NCBI GenBank assembly: GCA_947085255.1
Contig: CAMTVQ010000002.1
Location: 248,001-312,000 of the forward strand
From: CAMTVQ01 sp947085255
Lineage (GTDB): Bacteria > Bacteroidota > Bacteroidia > Sphingobacteriales > Sphingobacteriaceae
DNA: 64,000 nt
Direction of reading: 5' to 3'
Part shown: positions 34,574 through 44,008 of the stretch, piece after piece
Numbering within the stretch: the first letter of the stretch is position 1
Layout of the letters: the number at the start of each line of letters is the position of its first letter
The notes under the pieces: generated by a model
What the model was told of the DNA's origin: nothing
What the model saw: only the letters and a program-made list of their open reading frames with translations
Database searches by the model: none
Made by a program: the position numbers and the translations under genes

Positions 34574-37321
34574 ATGTTCTCGTACAAACGCTACATGCCG
34601 CACAAGTCTGCTTATAAAATTGTATTGCTCATGAGCCTGTTATTGGGCGCTGTACAAGGATATGCTACCCACAACCGCGCTGGCGAAATTACCTACCGCA
34701 AGTTAGATAGGCTTAAATACGAATTTACCCTTACCCTATACACCGAACTAACTAATCCTAACAATACTAATGATCCTAAGGCAGTAAACGACGACGCTAT
34801 TCTTTCTTTTGGTGACGGCACTACAGATACCGCCAAATTCGACTTTTCTGCAGTAGTAGCTCCCTTCATCGAAAAACGCACCTACCACTACATCCATAGT
34901 TATACAGGTGTAGACACCTTTACCATTAGTTTTAAGGACGAAAACAGAAACGAAAAGGTGTTAAATATGACGAACTCCGTTGCCACCAGTTTTTATATAG
35001 AAACGTTTCTAAAAATTTCCCCACAAAGCGGCTTTAATTCTTCACCGGTACTTTTATTACCCCCTATTGATTTCGGCAATATAGGACAATTGTTTTTGCA
35101 CTCGCCCAATCCCTATGATGCAGATGGGGATAGTTTAGCCTTTAAATTAGTTGCCTGTAAACAAGACGTTAATGTTGAAGTGGGTAACTACTTGTTTTTA
35201 AACGAAAACGGTTTTAGCAGCAATTTTTTTGGCATTGATGCCACTACAGGAGAAGTACGTTGGGATGCACCTACGACAGCAGGTTGGAATCAAACCACAA
35301 CAGAGGGCATATATAATATAGCTATCCAAATAGAGGAGTGGCGCGATGGTATCTTATTAGGATATATTATTCGTGACATGCAAATAATTATAAAGAATGT
35401 ACAAAACACTCCTCCTATCATTACTCCTATAGCTAACGTATGCGTATTAGCCGGTAACACGGTGCAACACAACGTTACAGCTATTGATAATGAACCAGAT
35501 GATAGCTTTACCAACATCACCTTATCTGCCACTGGTGGGCCTTTTGAAGTAAGTCCTGCTGCTACATTTGAAACTACGTCCACCGAGAGCCCAACAACCC
35601 AACAATTTACGTGGCAGCCAATCTGCGACTTGGTACGCAACGAACCGTATCAAGTAGTATATAAAGCTGTAGACAATGGAACCCCACCATTAGTTGGTTT
35701 AGAAACCGTGCAAATTACAGTAATTGCTCCTGCACCCACCAATTTAACAGCAACAGCAAATGGCAGTACGATAAACCTAAAATGGGATGCACCGATACCG
35801 TGTACAAGCAAGGCATTGGGCTATAAAATATACCGCCGCAGTGGCTCGTACGCTTTTACACCTTCGGGCTGCAATACGGGTATTCCAGAACAAGGCAAGT
35901 ACACGCTTATTAAAACTATAAAAGACAAAACGCTTACTGCTTTTACAGATAACAATAACGGACTTGGTCTAAAACCTGGTAGCAATTATTGCTACCGCAT
36001 TGTACTCTATTATGCAGATAAAGCTGAAAGTTATGCCTCCAATGAAGCATGTACAGAACTAAAAAGAGATGTGCCAGTTATTACCAATGTAGATGTATTT
36101 TCGACAAGCAGCACAGCCGGAAGCATTTATGTAGAATGGATGAAGCCTGCTAAAACTACTATAGAGAATACTTCTATTCAAAGCCCGTATATATACCATT
36201 TATATAGGGCAACACATAAACCACAAAATCTTCCTACCGATTTTAAATTGGTTAAGTCAGATACCAGTAACTTATACGTGTTGAGCGATACTACATTTAC
36301 AGATGTATTATTAAACACCGAAGATTTTCAGTTTACCTATAAAGTAGAGTTTTATGCCCAAATTGGAGATAAAACATTTACCGAATTTGTTAGTACTTCT
36401 CAATTAGCGTCTTCATTATTTATTACACTAAGTCCTGGTGATAATAAAGTACGCATTACCTTGGATGAAGAAGTGCCTTGGGAAAACGCTACTTATACTG
36501 TTCTTAGAAAAAACACCACTGGTATATTTGAACCAATTGCTGTTAATGTGTCTGCTAGTTACATTGACGAAAACCTAACAAATAGTGAAAATGGGGGCTC
36601 TGAAAAGTGCTACAAAATTCTGACTTCGGGTGATTACTCCGCAACGGGATATAAAAGTCCGTTACTAAATAACTCGCAAGAGAGTTGCACATCACCTACC
36701 GATAATGAACCACCATGTGCACCTATACTTACCGTGGTAGACAATTGCATTAATTTTACCAATAACCTAACATGGACGCTTGATAGTACAGAAGCAATTT
36801 GCCGAAAAGAGATTGTAGCCTACAACGTGTACCGAAGTGATTTTTTAGAAAGCGAGCCACAATTAATAGCTACCATAAACGATAAAAGCGCTCCAGATAT
36901 GTACAATGCGCTGGCTTTGCTACTTGTTGATTTAAAACAGTCGATTGCTGGTTGTTTTACCATTGAGGCAGTAGATTCGGTACAGCAAAAAACACTCAGC
37001 AATAAAGTATGTGTAGATAATTGCCCCAACTATTTTCTTCCAAATGTATTTACGCCAAATGGAGATGGTATAAACGATATACTTACTCCCTTTCCAGACA
37101 GCAAGTTTAATCAGGACGTCCGCTTTTATGTGTACGACCGTTGGGGAGTGCTTGTATTTGAAACCACTAATAAAGACATCAATTGGGATGGTACACATTA
37201 CCAAAGCAAAAAGAAATTGCCAGGCGGCACGTATTACTACGTGTGCTATGTAAACGAAATAAAAGTAGCTGGCATTACTCCACGTGCCATTAAAGGATTT
37301 ATCACCATTATACCCGATTAA
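34574..37321 (+). CDS. Large secreted protein with gliding-motility-type T9SS C-terminal domain
   Basis: Up to 915 residues. The signal peptide is best read from Met8 (MPHKSAYKIVLLMSLLLGAV, cleavage near GYA), and the mature protein starts THNRAGEITYRKL, a hallmark of a Bacteroidota surface family. Ig/cadherin-like and two or more fibronectin-III-like domains follow (for example LTATANGSTINLKWDAPIP). The sorting domain begins LPNVFTPNGDGINDILTPF and contains YVYDRWGVLVFET. Exported by T9SS and probably surface-attached; ligand unknown. A near-consensus promoter lies immediately upstream. The ribE GTG start follows 2 nt after its stop codon. Confidence 0.87.
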   Translation: MFSYKRYMPHKSAYKIVLLMSLLLGAVQGYATHNRAGEITYRKLDRLKYEFTLTLYTELTNPNNTNDPKAVNDDAILSFGDGTTDTAKFDFSAVVAPFIEKRTYHYIHSYTGVDTFTISFKDENRNEKVLNMTNSVATSFYIETFLKISPQSGFNSSPVLLLPPIDFGNIGQLFLHSPNPYDADGDSLAFKLVACKQDVNVEVGNYLFLNENGFSSNFFGIDATTGEVRWDAPTTAGWNQTTTEGIYNIAIQIEEWRDGILLGYIIRDMQIIIKNVQNTPPIITPIANVCVLAGNTVQHNVTAIDNEPDDSFTNITLSATGGPFEVSPAATFETTSTESPTTQQFTWQPICDLVRNEPYQVVYKAVDNGTPPLVGLETVQITVIAPAPTNLTATANGSTINLKWDAPIPCTSKALGYKIYRRSGSYAFTPSGCNTGIPEQGKYTLIKTIKDKTLTAFTDNNNGLGLKPGSNYCYRIVLYYADKAESYASNEACTELKRDVPVITNVDVFSTSSTAGSIYVEWMKPAKTTIENTSIQSPYIYHLYRATHKPQNLPTDFKLVKSDTSNLYVLSDTTFTDVLLNTEDFQFTYKVEFYAQIGDKTFTEFVSTSQLASSLFITLSPGDNKVRITLDEEVPWENATYTVLRKNTTGIFEPIAVNVSASYIDENLTNSENGGSEKCYKILTSGDYSATGYKSPLLNNSQESCTSPTDNEPPCAPILTVVDNCINFTNNLTWTLDSTEAICRKEIVAYNVYRSDFLESEPQLIATINDKSAPDMYNALALLLVDLKQSIAGCFTIEAVDSVQQKTLSNKVCVDNCPNYFLPNVFTPNGDGINDILTPFPDSKFNQDVRFYVYDRWGVLVFETTNKDINWDGTHYQSKKKLPGGTYYYVCYVNEIKVAGITPRAIKGFITIIPD

Positions 37322-37323
37322 TT

Positions 37324-37911
37324 GTGTTTACTGGAATTATTGAAACAATGGGTACGCTTACCCAAGTGCGCCAAGAGCAATCGAACAAGCATTTTACGAT
37401 TCAATCGACTATTTCTTCGGGGCTAAAGATAGACCAAAGCATTGCGCACAATGGCGTTTGCTTAACTGTAATTGCTGTAGATGGCAATATGCATACGGTA
37501 ACAGCTATTGAAGAAACCCTTCTAAAAACCAACCTTTCGCACTTACGTGAAGGTGCATTGGTAAATTTAGAGCAATGCATGCAACTCAACGGCAGGCTGG
37601 ACGGGCATATCGTGCAAGGTCACGTAGATCAAACTGCCCAATGCACAGCTATACAAAACAAACAAGGCAGTTGGTTTTTTACCTTTACGTACGATGCTTC
37701 TTTAGGCAATGTAACCGTAGAAAAAGGCTCTGTTTGCATCAACGGCATAAGCCTTACGGTAGTAAATGCAAGCAAAAACACCTTTTCGGTAGCTATTATT
37801 CCGTACACCTATGAGCATACTACCATGCACACCCTACAAGTAGGCGATTGGGTAAATATCGAATTCGATATTATTGGTAAATACGTGGCGCGTTTGCTTA
37901 AAAACGGGTAA
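37324..37911 (+). CDS. ribE: Riboflavin synthase alpha subunit
   Basis: A 195-residue enzyme that dismutates two 6,7-dimethyl-8-ribityllumazines into riboflavin. It has the typical start MFTGIIETMGTL and two lumazine-binding barrels, each with a family motif: HNGVCLTV near residue 42 and GSVCINGISLTVV in the second half; GHIVQGHVDQ joins them. The start codon is GTG, which fits the invariant MFTGI N-terminus exactly, 2 nt after the stop of the T9SS gene. Co-translation with that gene is odd for a housekeeping enzyme. No other rib gene is adjacent. Confidence 0.95.
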   Translation: MFTGIIETMGTLTQVRQEQSNKHFTIQSTISSGLKIDQSIAHNGVCLTVIAVDGNMHTVTAIEETLLKTNLSHLREGALVNLEQCMQLNGRLDGHIVQGHVDQTAQCTAIQNKQGSWFFTFTYDASLGNVTVEKGSVCINGISLTVVNASKNTFSVAIIPYTYEHTTMHTLQVGDWVNIEFDIIGKYVARLLKNG

Positions 37912-37913
37912 GT

Positions 37914-39440
37914 TTACTGCATATCATAAAATGCATCAGCATCCTTCTTTAATTGCTCTAAAGAAGGTTTATGGATATACATCATGTGTCCAGCTTCGTA
38001 AAAAGTCATTTTTACGCGTTGGTGCTGCTCTTCTGTAAGTCCCATATGATTAAAGGTATAATCGGTTGCAAAATACGGCGTAGCCAAGTCCATGTACCCA
38101 TTAGCTACCCATACCTTGAGGGCTTTATTTTTACTCATTGCCTGACGCAAATTTTCGCCCACATTCAAATACCTGTTTTGTACATTGTTATAACTCCAAG
38201 GTTGCACCTTGCCTGTCAGAATTTCGTAGGTTAAATCATTTTCGTACTTCAATTCGGCGCGCATATAATCATTTAAACACGCCGAATAAGGCCCCGAAAT
38301 TGTTGCATCTAAACTGGGATCGAACTCCACTCCTTCTCCTGCATCATCATAGTCTTTACCCGTAATGCGGCTATCCAACCTGCCTACCGTAAAACCATCT
38401 GCTCGGCACAATTCTTTACAAAATCTAAAAATGCCTATTCTGTAACTGCTCTGCATTACATACTCCTCACTCAAGCCAGTATAGCGAGCTATATTCTGTA
38501 GTACTGCTTTCTTCTCGGCTGCTGTAGCCAAATCTCCTTTAGTTAAAAAGGTAGTATAGTCGCCCAAAACAAAGGTTTCTGCTTCTTTCAGTACCGCTAC
38601 TAAAGGTTTGGCCTGCAGTTCGGCACTTAATTTTTTATGGTAATATGCCGTTGCTGTGTACGTTGGCAAAAACAGTGCAAAAGGTAAATCATTTCCTTTT
38701 TCAAATCGGGCTGTTTGAAAATTAAGAATAGACGATACCAAAGCCACACCGTTGATATACATATTATACCTATCCTGCAAATACGCCGATAAGCCTGCGG
38801 CACGGGTAGTGCCATAACTCTCGCCGCACAGGTATTTTGGCGAACCCCAACGCTGATACTTGGTGGTATATAAACGGATAAAATCACCTACGGCTTCAAT
38901 GTCTTCAGTATATCCGTGAAACTTCTTATCCTCTTCCTCTGCAGCTCGGCTATAGCCCGTACTTACTGGATCAATAAACACCAAATCTGTTTTATCCAGC
39001 CAGCTATATGCATTGCTGATGTATTGGTAGGGCGGTGTTAGCGCATCTCCTTTATCACTCATTACAATACGTTTTGGACCCAATGCACCCATGTGCAACC
39101 ACACCGATGACGAACCTGGACCTCCGTTAAATGTATAGGTAACTGGTCTCTTTGCTTTATCAGCTCCATCTACGGTATAGGCAATAAAAAACACATTAGC
39201 ACGCGCTTTTTCCTTTTCGTCTTTTAGGGTGATATAGCCTGTAGTAGCTGTATAGTTTACTACTTTGCCATTTATGGTAACACTGCCTTTGGTAACTATT
39301 GGAGCCGTTACTTCTTTAGCAGGTTTGCTTTCTGATTTTAGTTCTTTCGCTTTTTCTTGTGCACCTGCCGTACTAGCAAAACACACAAGCAATCCAATTA
39401 GTAATTTATTCATCATGCAATAAAGATAATTTTTAAACAA
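37914..39440 (-). CDS. S10-family serine carboxypeptidase-like protein, secreted
   Basis: A 508-residue protein of the S10 alpha/beta-hydrolase peptidases. It has the oxyanion segment TYTFNGGPGSSSVWLHMGAL, catalytic S208 in LCGESYGTTR, catalytic Asp in VANGYMDLATPYFA and His in YEAGHMMYIHKP. The first residues are not signal-like; Met9 or Met10 (MNKLLIGLLVCFASTAGAQ) gives a clear signal peptide, so the true start is probably at 39416 or 39413. A Lys/Glu-rich linker follows. It likely trims C-terminal residues from peptides in the periplasm. It converges with ribE, 2 nt apart. Confidence 0.9.
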   Translation of the reverse strand: MFKNYLYCMMNKLLIGLLVCFASTAGAQEKAKELKSESKPAKEVTAPIVTKGSVTINGKVVNYTATTGYITLKDEKEKARANVFFIAYTVDGADKAKRPVTYTFNGGPGSSSVWLHMGALGPKRIVMSDKGDALTPPYQYISNAYSWLDKTDLVFIDPVSTGYSRAAEEEDKKFHGYTEDIEAVGDFIRLYTTKYQRWGSPKYLCGESYGTTRAAGLSAYLQDRYNMYINGVALVSSILNFQTARFEKGNDLPFALFLPTYTATAYYHKKLSAELQAKPLVAVLKEAETFVLGDYTTFLTKGDLATAAEKKAVLQNIARYTGLSEEYVMQSSYRIGIFRFCKELCRADGFTVGRLDSRITGKDYDDAGEGVEFDPSLDATISGPYSACLNDYMRAELKYENDLTYEILTGKVQPWSYNNVQNRYLNVGENLRQAMSKNKALKVWVANGYMDLATPYFATDYTFNHMGLTEEQHQRVKMTFYEAGHMMYIHKPSLEQLKKDADAFYDMQ

Positions 39441-39465
39441 AAAAAGCAGGAATAAATCCTGCTTT
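39439..39465 (-). terminator. Rho-independent terminator of fabG
   Basis: Stem AAAGCAGGA (39443-39451) with TCCTGCTTT (39457-39465) and a 5-nt loop. Read on the minus strand it is followed by seven T. It lies 27 nt beyond the fabG stop and separates fabG from the S10 peptidase gene. Confidence 0.8.
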
Positions 39466-39491
39466 CTATTTATAATTTTACATGATATAGT

Positions 39492-40238
39492 TTAGGTCAT
39501 CATACCACCGCAAACCGACAATACTTGTCCGTTTACGTAAGCGCCCATATCCGAAGCTAAAAACACAGCTACGTTAGCCACATCTTCTGCCTCGCCCATA
39601 CGTGCCAGTGGAATTAATTTATTCCATTCTTTTATTGTATCAGCTGGTAAGCTATCGGTCATTTCGGTACGAATAAATCCTGGAGCTATAGCATTGCTGC
39701 GAATATTACGCGAACCCAACTCCATAGCTATCGATTTGGTAAAACCAATAATCCCTGCTTTTGATGCTGCGTAATTACCTTGCCCAGCATTACCTTGCAC
39801 GCCTACAATAGAACTCATATTGATGAACACCCCAAAACGGTTGCGCATCATGTGCTTAGAAGCAGCTTTGGTAACATTAAAAACCGATTTAAGGTTAATA
39901 TCCATTACACTATCCCATTGCTCTTCACTCATGCGCATCAGCAAACCGTCTTTAGTTATTCCAGCGTTATTTACAACAATATCAATGCTGCCAAATTCGG
40001 CAACGATATCAGTAACCAATTGCTCGGCTGCAGCATAATTAGAAGCATCAGAGCGATACCCCTTCACTTTAGTACCTGCTTGTGCCAATTCCTTCTCTAA
40101 AGCTAAACCTTGCTCTACAGACGATAGATATGTAAATGCTACATGCGCACCTTGCTCAGCAAATTTTTGAGCTATTTTTTTACCAATACCTTTAGAGGCT
40201 CCAGTAATTAGGGCTACTTTTCCTTGTAATAGTTTCAT
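39492..40238 (-). CDS. fabG: 3-oxoacyl-[ACP] reductase FabG
   Basis: A 248-residue short-chain dehydrogenase of fatty acid elongation, reducing 3-oxoacyl-ACP with NADPH. It has the cofactor motif ITGASKGIGKKIA, NNAGITKDGLLMRM, the catalytic Ser in FINMSSIVGVQGN, and Y156-x3-K160 (GNYAASKAG). The ending ASDMGAYVNGQVLSVCGGMM is the usual FabG signature. It is transcribed alone or with sucD; a perfect inverted repeat lies between the two and its own terminator follows. No other fab gene is adjacent. Confidence 0.94.
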   Translation of the reverse strand: MKLLQGKVALITGASKGIGKKIAQKFAEQGAHVAFTYLSSVEQGLALEKELAQAGTKVKGYRSDASNYAAAEQLVTDIVAEFGSIDIVVNNAGITKDGLLMRMSEEQWDSVMDINLKSVFNVTKAASKHMMRNRFGVFINMSSIVGVQGNAGQGNYAASKAGIIGFTKSIAMELGSRNIRSNAIAPGFIRTEMTDSLPADTIKEWNKLIPLARMGEAEDVANVAVFLASDMGAYVNGQVLSVCGGMMT

Positions 40239-40257
40239 ATCAATTGGACAATTAATC

Positions 40258-40304
40258 GATTTGTCAATTTGTCAATGATTGGACCATCGACAAATTGACA
40301 AATC
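40258..40304. repeat. Perfect 16-bp inverted repeat between sucD and fabG
   Basis: GATTTGTCAATTTGTC (40258-40273) and GACAAATTGACAAATC (40289-40304) with a 15-nt loop. A further GACAAATT copy follows on the right. No T-run is attached, so it is closer to an intergenic REP-like element than to a terminator. Confidence 0.75.
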
Positions 40305-40310
40305 GACAAA

Positions 40311-41192
40311 TTAAACTAATTCCTTATTCAATGCTTTTAGCATGGTTTCACCAATGTACGCAGGAGAATCAACTACATGAATACCACACTCGCGCATAAT
40401 TTTCATTTTTGCAGCTGCTGTATCCTCATCGCCACCCACAATTGCTCCAGCATGACCCATTCTACGTCCCGGAGGCGCAGTTTGACCAGCAATAAATCCA
40501 ACAACAGGCTTGGTGCCATGTTCCTTAATCCAACGTGCTGCTTCTGCTTCCATTCCACCACCTATCTCACCAATCATTACAATACCTTCGGTTTCAGGAT
40601 CGTTCATTAATAATTCAACAGCTTCTTTGGTTGGTGTACCAATAATCGGATCGCCACCAATACCTATAGCGGTAGTAATACCCATTCCAGCTTTTACAAT
40701 TTGATCGGCTGCTTCGTAGGTTAAAGTTCCTGATTTAGAAACGATACCTATTTTGCCTTTTTTGAATACAAAACCTGGCATGATGCCTACTTTAGCTTCA
40801 TCTGCTGTTATTACACCTGGGCAGTTTGGACCAATTAAGCGGCAATCACGTCCTGATAAATATTCTTTTACCTGAATCATATCTTTAGTCGGGATACCTT
40901 CAGTAATGCAAATAATTACCTTAATGCCACCTTCAGCAGCTTCCATAATAGCATCTGCTGCAAATGCAGGAGGTACAAAAATAATTGATACATCTGCGCC
41001 TGTTTTAGCTACTGCATCTGCTACAGTATTAAAAACTGGACGATCCAAATGCTGACTTCCTCCTTTTCCAGGAGTAACGCCACCAACTACATTGGTACCA
41101 TATTCTATCATTTGTGAGGCATGGAATGACCCCTCATTGCCAGTAAAACCCTGTACAATTACTTTTGATTGCTTATTTACTAATACGCTCAT
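40311..41192 (-). CDS. sucD: Succinate-CoA ligase alpha subunit
   Basis: A 293-residue TCA-cycle subunit that, with SucC, converts succinyl-CoA to succinate while making ATP or GTP. It has the CoA-binding N-terminus IVQGFTGNEGSFHASQMIEY, the GPNCPGVI segment, and the phosphorylated H247 in PGRRMGHAGAIVGG. Length is standard. sucC is not adjacent, which is common in Bacteroidota. Aconitase, another cycle enzyme, is encoded 18 kb away. Confidence 0.97.
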   Translation of the reverse strand: MSVLVNKQSKVIVQGFTGNEGSFHASQMIEYGTNVVGGVTPGKGGSQHLDRPVFNTVADAVAKTGADVSIIFVPPAFAADAIMEAAEGGIKVIICITEGIPTKDMIQVKEYLSGRDCRLIGPNCPGVITADEAKVGIMPGFVFKKGKIGIVSKSGTLTYEAADQIVKAGMGITTAIGIGGDPIIGTPTKEAVELLMNDPETEGIVMIGEIGGGMEAEAARWIKEHGTKPVVGFIAGQTAPPGRRMGHAGAIVGGDEDTAAAKMKIMRECGIHVVDSPAYIGETMLKALNKELV

Positions 41193-41288
41193 GAAAATAT
41201 TTTTAGTGGGGTAAAGCTACATATTTCTTTTGTAGAGCGGTAATTTGTACAAAAAATACCCGCAAAATGTATGATACATTTTCACAAA

Positions 41289-43049
41289 CTACACTTTAAT
41301 ACCCGAACTGCTGAACTGCAAATCGTATAAACGCTTGTAATAACCGTTAAACGCTAATAGTTCTTGGTGATTGCCGCTTTCTTTTACCTCCCCTTTATCC
41401 AGTACCAAAATTTTATCGGCATGCTGTATAGTAGACAATCGATGTGCAATAACAATACAGGTACGATTTTGCATCAATGCATAAATGGCTTTTTGTATTA
41501 GTTCTTCCGTTTCTGTATCTATAGACGAAGTAGCTTCGTCTAGCACTAGTAACTGAGGATTATATACAAGAGCGCGAATAAATGAAATAAGCTGCGCTTG
41601 CCCTGCAGAAAGCGTAGCTCCCCGCTCCATCACATTAAAATCGTATCCTAAAGGCAACTTGTGAATAAATTCTTGAGCGCCTACCCCCTCTGCTGCTGCA
41701 ACAATAGCTTCTCGGGTAATTTCAGTGTTTTTTAAGGTAATATTATTGGCAATAGTATCCGAAAACAGAAATACATCTTGCAACACCGTAGCAATGGTAG
41801 AACGCAAGTAACCCAACTCATAGTCGGCAATAGGTTTTCCATCTATGGTAATGCTGCCTTTATTTATTTCGTAAAAACGATTTATCAAATTAATAATAGA
41901 TGATTTACCTGCACCAGTAGCGCCCACCAAAGCAAGTGTTTTACCAGGCTCTAATTCAAAACTTACATCTTTAAGTACCCAATCTTCATCATTATAGGCA
42001 AACCATACATTTTTAAACGCGATTTTTCCTTGCAAGTGTTCGGGAGCCAGTGTACCTACATTCTCAGTCTGTTCTTTTGTATCCAACACTTTAAATATAC
42101 GCTCGGCACTTACCATACCCATTTGTAGGGTATTAAACTTATCGGCCAATTCTCGTATGGGCCTAAAAAGCATGTTGATATATAGAATAAACGACACAAT
42201 AATACCAACAGACAATCCATCTTGCAAGGCTGCTACTCCGCCAAACCACACTAATAGGCCTATAGACGTTGCCGATATTAACTCTACCACTGGAAAAAAG
42301 ATAGAATAATACCATACCGAACGGACATGTGCTGTACGGTGACGCGTATTTATTTCATCAAACTTTTTGAGTTCAGCATCTTCACGGGCAAACAATTGCA
42401 CAACCGACATACCAGTAATATGCTCTTGCAGAAACGTATTAAGCGCCCCTACTTCGGTACGCACCTCACCAAATGCCGACTTTATCTTTTCCTTAAATAT
42501 ATAGGTAGCTAATAGTAGCAATGGAAGCGTGCTAAGTACAATAAGCGTCAACCGCCAATCTACATACAGCATAAAAGCAATAATCACCACAACTTGTAAT
42601 ATATCTCCAACAATGGTAATCAAGCCTTCCGAAAACACGTCGGCTATCGTTTCGAGATCGGATATTACACGCGTTACCAATTGACCAATAGGCGTATTGT
42701 CGAAATACTTTAAGCGCAAGCTCAATAAATGCGAAAATAACTGCTTACGGATGTCTTTAATTGCTGTTTGTCCCAACCAATTGGTAATATAGGTATGGTA
42801 ATACTGAACCAGTGTTTGAAGCAATAATACACCTACAAGTAACAACACTACGCGTAACAAACCAGCAGCATCTCCTTTAAACGCATAATTATCTAAGGCA
42901 TACTGAATCAACCAAGGGCGTATGGGAGATAGTAAAGCCAATAAAACGGTTAAAAAAATGGCTAAATAAAACGAACTGATGTATGGTTTTACATACCGAT
43001 ACATGCGTTTTATAAGCGAAATGTCAAATGCTTCTCCTTTTGTAGCCAC
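41289..43049 (-). CDS. ABC exporter, fused permease and ATPase (MsbA-like)
   Basis: A 586-residue half-transporter working as a homodimer. An ABC transmembrane type 1 domain with six helices occupies about 1-320; the ATPase follows: Walker A GATGAGKSSIINLINRFYEI, a signature of LSAGQAQ (the usual LSGGQ with Ala for Gly), Walker B LLVLDEATSSID, and H-loop IAHRLSTIQHA. It belongs to the lipid/multidrug exporter group; the substrate is unknown. It lies 65 nt downstream of truA on the same strand. No partner half-transporter is adjacent. Confidence 0.9.
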   Translation of the reverse strand: MATKGEAFDISLIKRMYRYVKPYISSFYLAIFLTVLLALLSPIRPWLIQYALDNYAFKGDAAGLLRVVLLLVGVLLLQTLVQYYHTYITNWLGQTAIKDIRKQLFSHLLSLRLKYFDNTPIGQLVTRVISDLETIADVFSEGLITIVGDILQVVVIIAFMLYVDWRLTLIVLSTLPLLLLATYIFKEKIKSAFGEVRTEVGALNTFLQEHITGMSVVQLFAREDAELKKFDEINTRHRTAHVRSVWYYSIFFPVVELISATSIGLLVWFGGVAALQDGLSVGIIVSFILYINMLFRPIRELADKFNTLQMGMVSAERIFKVLDTKEQTENVGTLAPEHLQGKIAFKNVWFAYNDEDWVLKDVSFELEPGKTLALVGATGAGKSSIINLINRFYEINKGSITIDGKPIADYELGYLRSTIATVLQDVFLFSDTIANNITLKNTEITREAIVAAAEGVGAQEFIHKLPLGYDFNVMERGATLSAGQAQLISFIRALVYNPQLLVLDEATSSIDTETEELIQKAIYALMQNRTCIVIAHRLSTIQHADKILVLDKGEVKESGNHQELLAFNGYYKRLYDLQFSSSGIKV

Positions 43050-43114
43050 AGTTGCTGAATTGGGTGCTTGGGTTTTTATTAGTGCCTACAGCTGTTGCTA
43101 TTAAGCTTATTTTA

Positions 43115-43864
43115 TTAATTTTCAGTAATATATGGATACACCACCTCGGTTAAATACAAGCCATGTGCAGGCACAGATGTACCTGCTTCCGACCGATTTT
43201 TACTATTGATAACGCCAATAATGTCGTTCGGTTTCATTTTACCAAAACCTATTTCGAGCAAAGTACCAACAATGGCTCGTACCATGTTGCGCAAAAAACG
43301 ATCGGCAGTAATGCAAAACACCATGCCATCGGGAGTATCTTTCCATACTGCAGTACTAATCTTACAGTTATTGGTAAACACCTGTGTGTTGCTTTTGCTA
43401 AAACAACTAAAATCCGTAAACTGGAGTAAATAAGCTGCCGCTTTATTCATTAAGTCCATATTTGGCTGTTGCAACTGCAACCAAGAACTTCCATCCTTAA
43501 ATGGGTTTTTATGGAAGTGTATATGATACTCATACGAACGACTGCTGGCATCAAAGCGAGCATGTGCCGTTCCGTGTACGGGCAAAATACGTTTTACCGC
43601 TATATCAACAGGCAATACGGCGTTTATTGCACGAAAAAAAGTTTCGGGTAATTCGGCAGCACTATCTACATGTGCATAAAACTGTGTAGCATGCACACCT
43701 GTATCGGTTCTACCACATCCTAATGTTGCCACCTTTTCACGCAACACCATGTGTAACGCCTTATCTAAAACTTCCTGTACGGTAATTGCATTGGGCTGAA
43801 TTTGCCACCCGTGGTATTGAGTACCTTTATAGCTTAGTTCGATAAAATAGCGCTGCACACACAA
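43115..43864 (-). CDS. truA: tRNA pseudouridine(38-40) synthase TruA
   Basis: A 249-residue enzyme that makes pseudouridine at tRNA positions 38-40 in the anticodon arm. The invariant catalytic D54 is in GCGRTDTGVHATQFYAHVD. The start region YFIELSYKGTQYHGWQIQPN, RFDASSRSYEYHI and FLRNMVRAIVGTLLEIGFGK all match the family. No signal peptide. It is divergent from the DUF4293 gene across 144 nt, and the ABC exporter gene follows on the same strand. Confidence 0.95.
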   Translation of the reverse strand: MCVQRYFIELSYKGTQYHGWQIQPNAITVQEVLDKALHMVLREKVATLGCGRTDTGVHATQFYAHVDSAAELPETFFRAINAVLPVDIAVKRILPVHGTAHARFDASSRSYEYHIHFHKNPFKDGSSWLQLQQPNMDLMNKAAAYLLQFTDFSCFSKSNTQVFTNNCKISTAVWKDTPDGMVFCITADRFLRNMVRAIVGTLLEIGFGKMKPNDIIGVINSKNRSEAGTSVPAHGLYLTEVVYPYITEN

Positions 43865-43951
43865 AGAAACAAAAAATACAGATTACGCATACCTAAATAG
43901 TAGTAATGAATTTCTGAATCAGCGTATTTTTAACCATTCTGCTCTACCTCC

Positions 43952-43984
43952 TTTGCAATTTCAGCAAAAAAATAAGTACGTTTG
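43952..43984 (+). promoter_or_regulatory. Promoter of the DUF4293 gene
   Basis: TTTG (43952-43955), 21 nt, TACGTTTG (43977-43984). The -7 box is a perfect TAnnTTTG; the spacer is 2 nt longer than ideal. The leader to ATG 44009 would be about 18 nt. Confidence 0.6.
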
Positions 43985-44008
43985 ATTCTTTAAAATCAGG
44001 TCATTATT

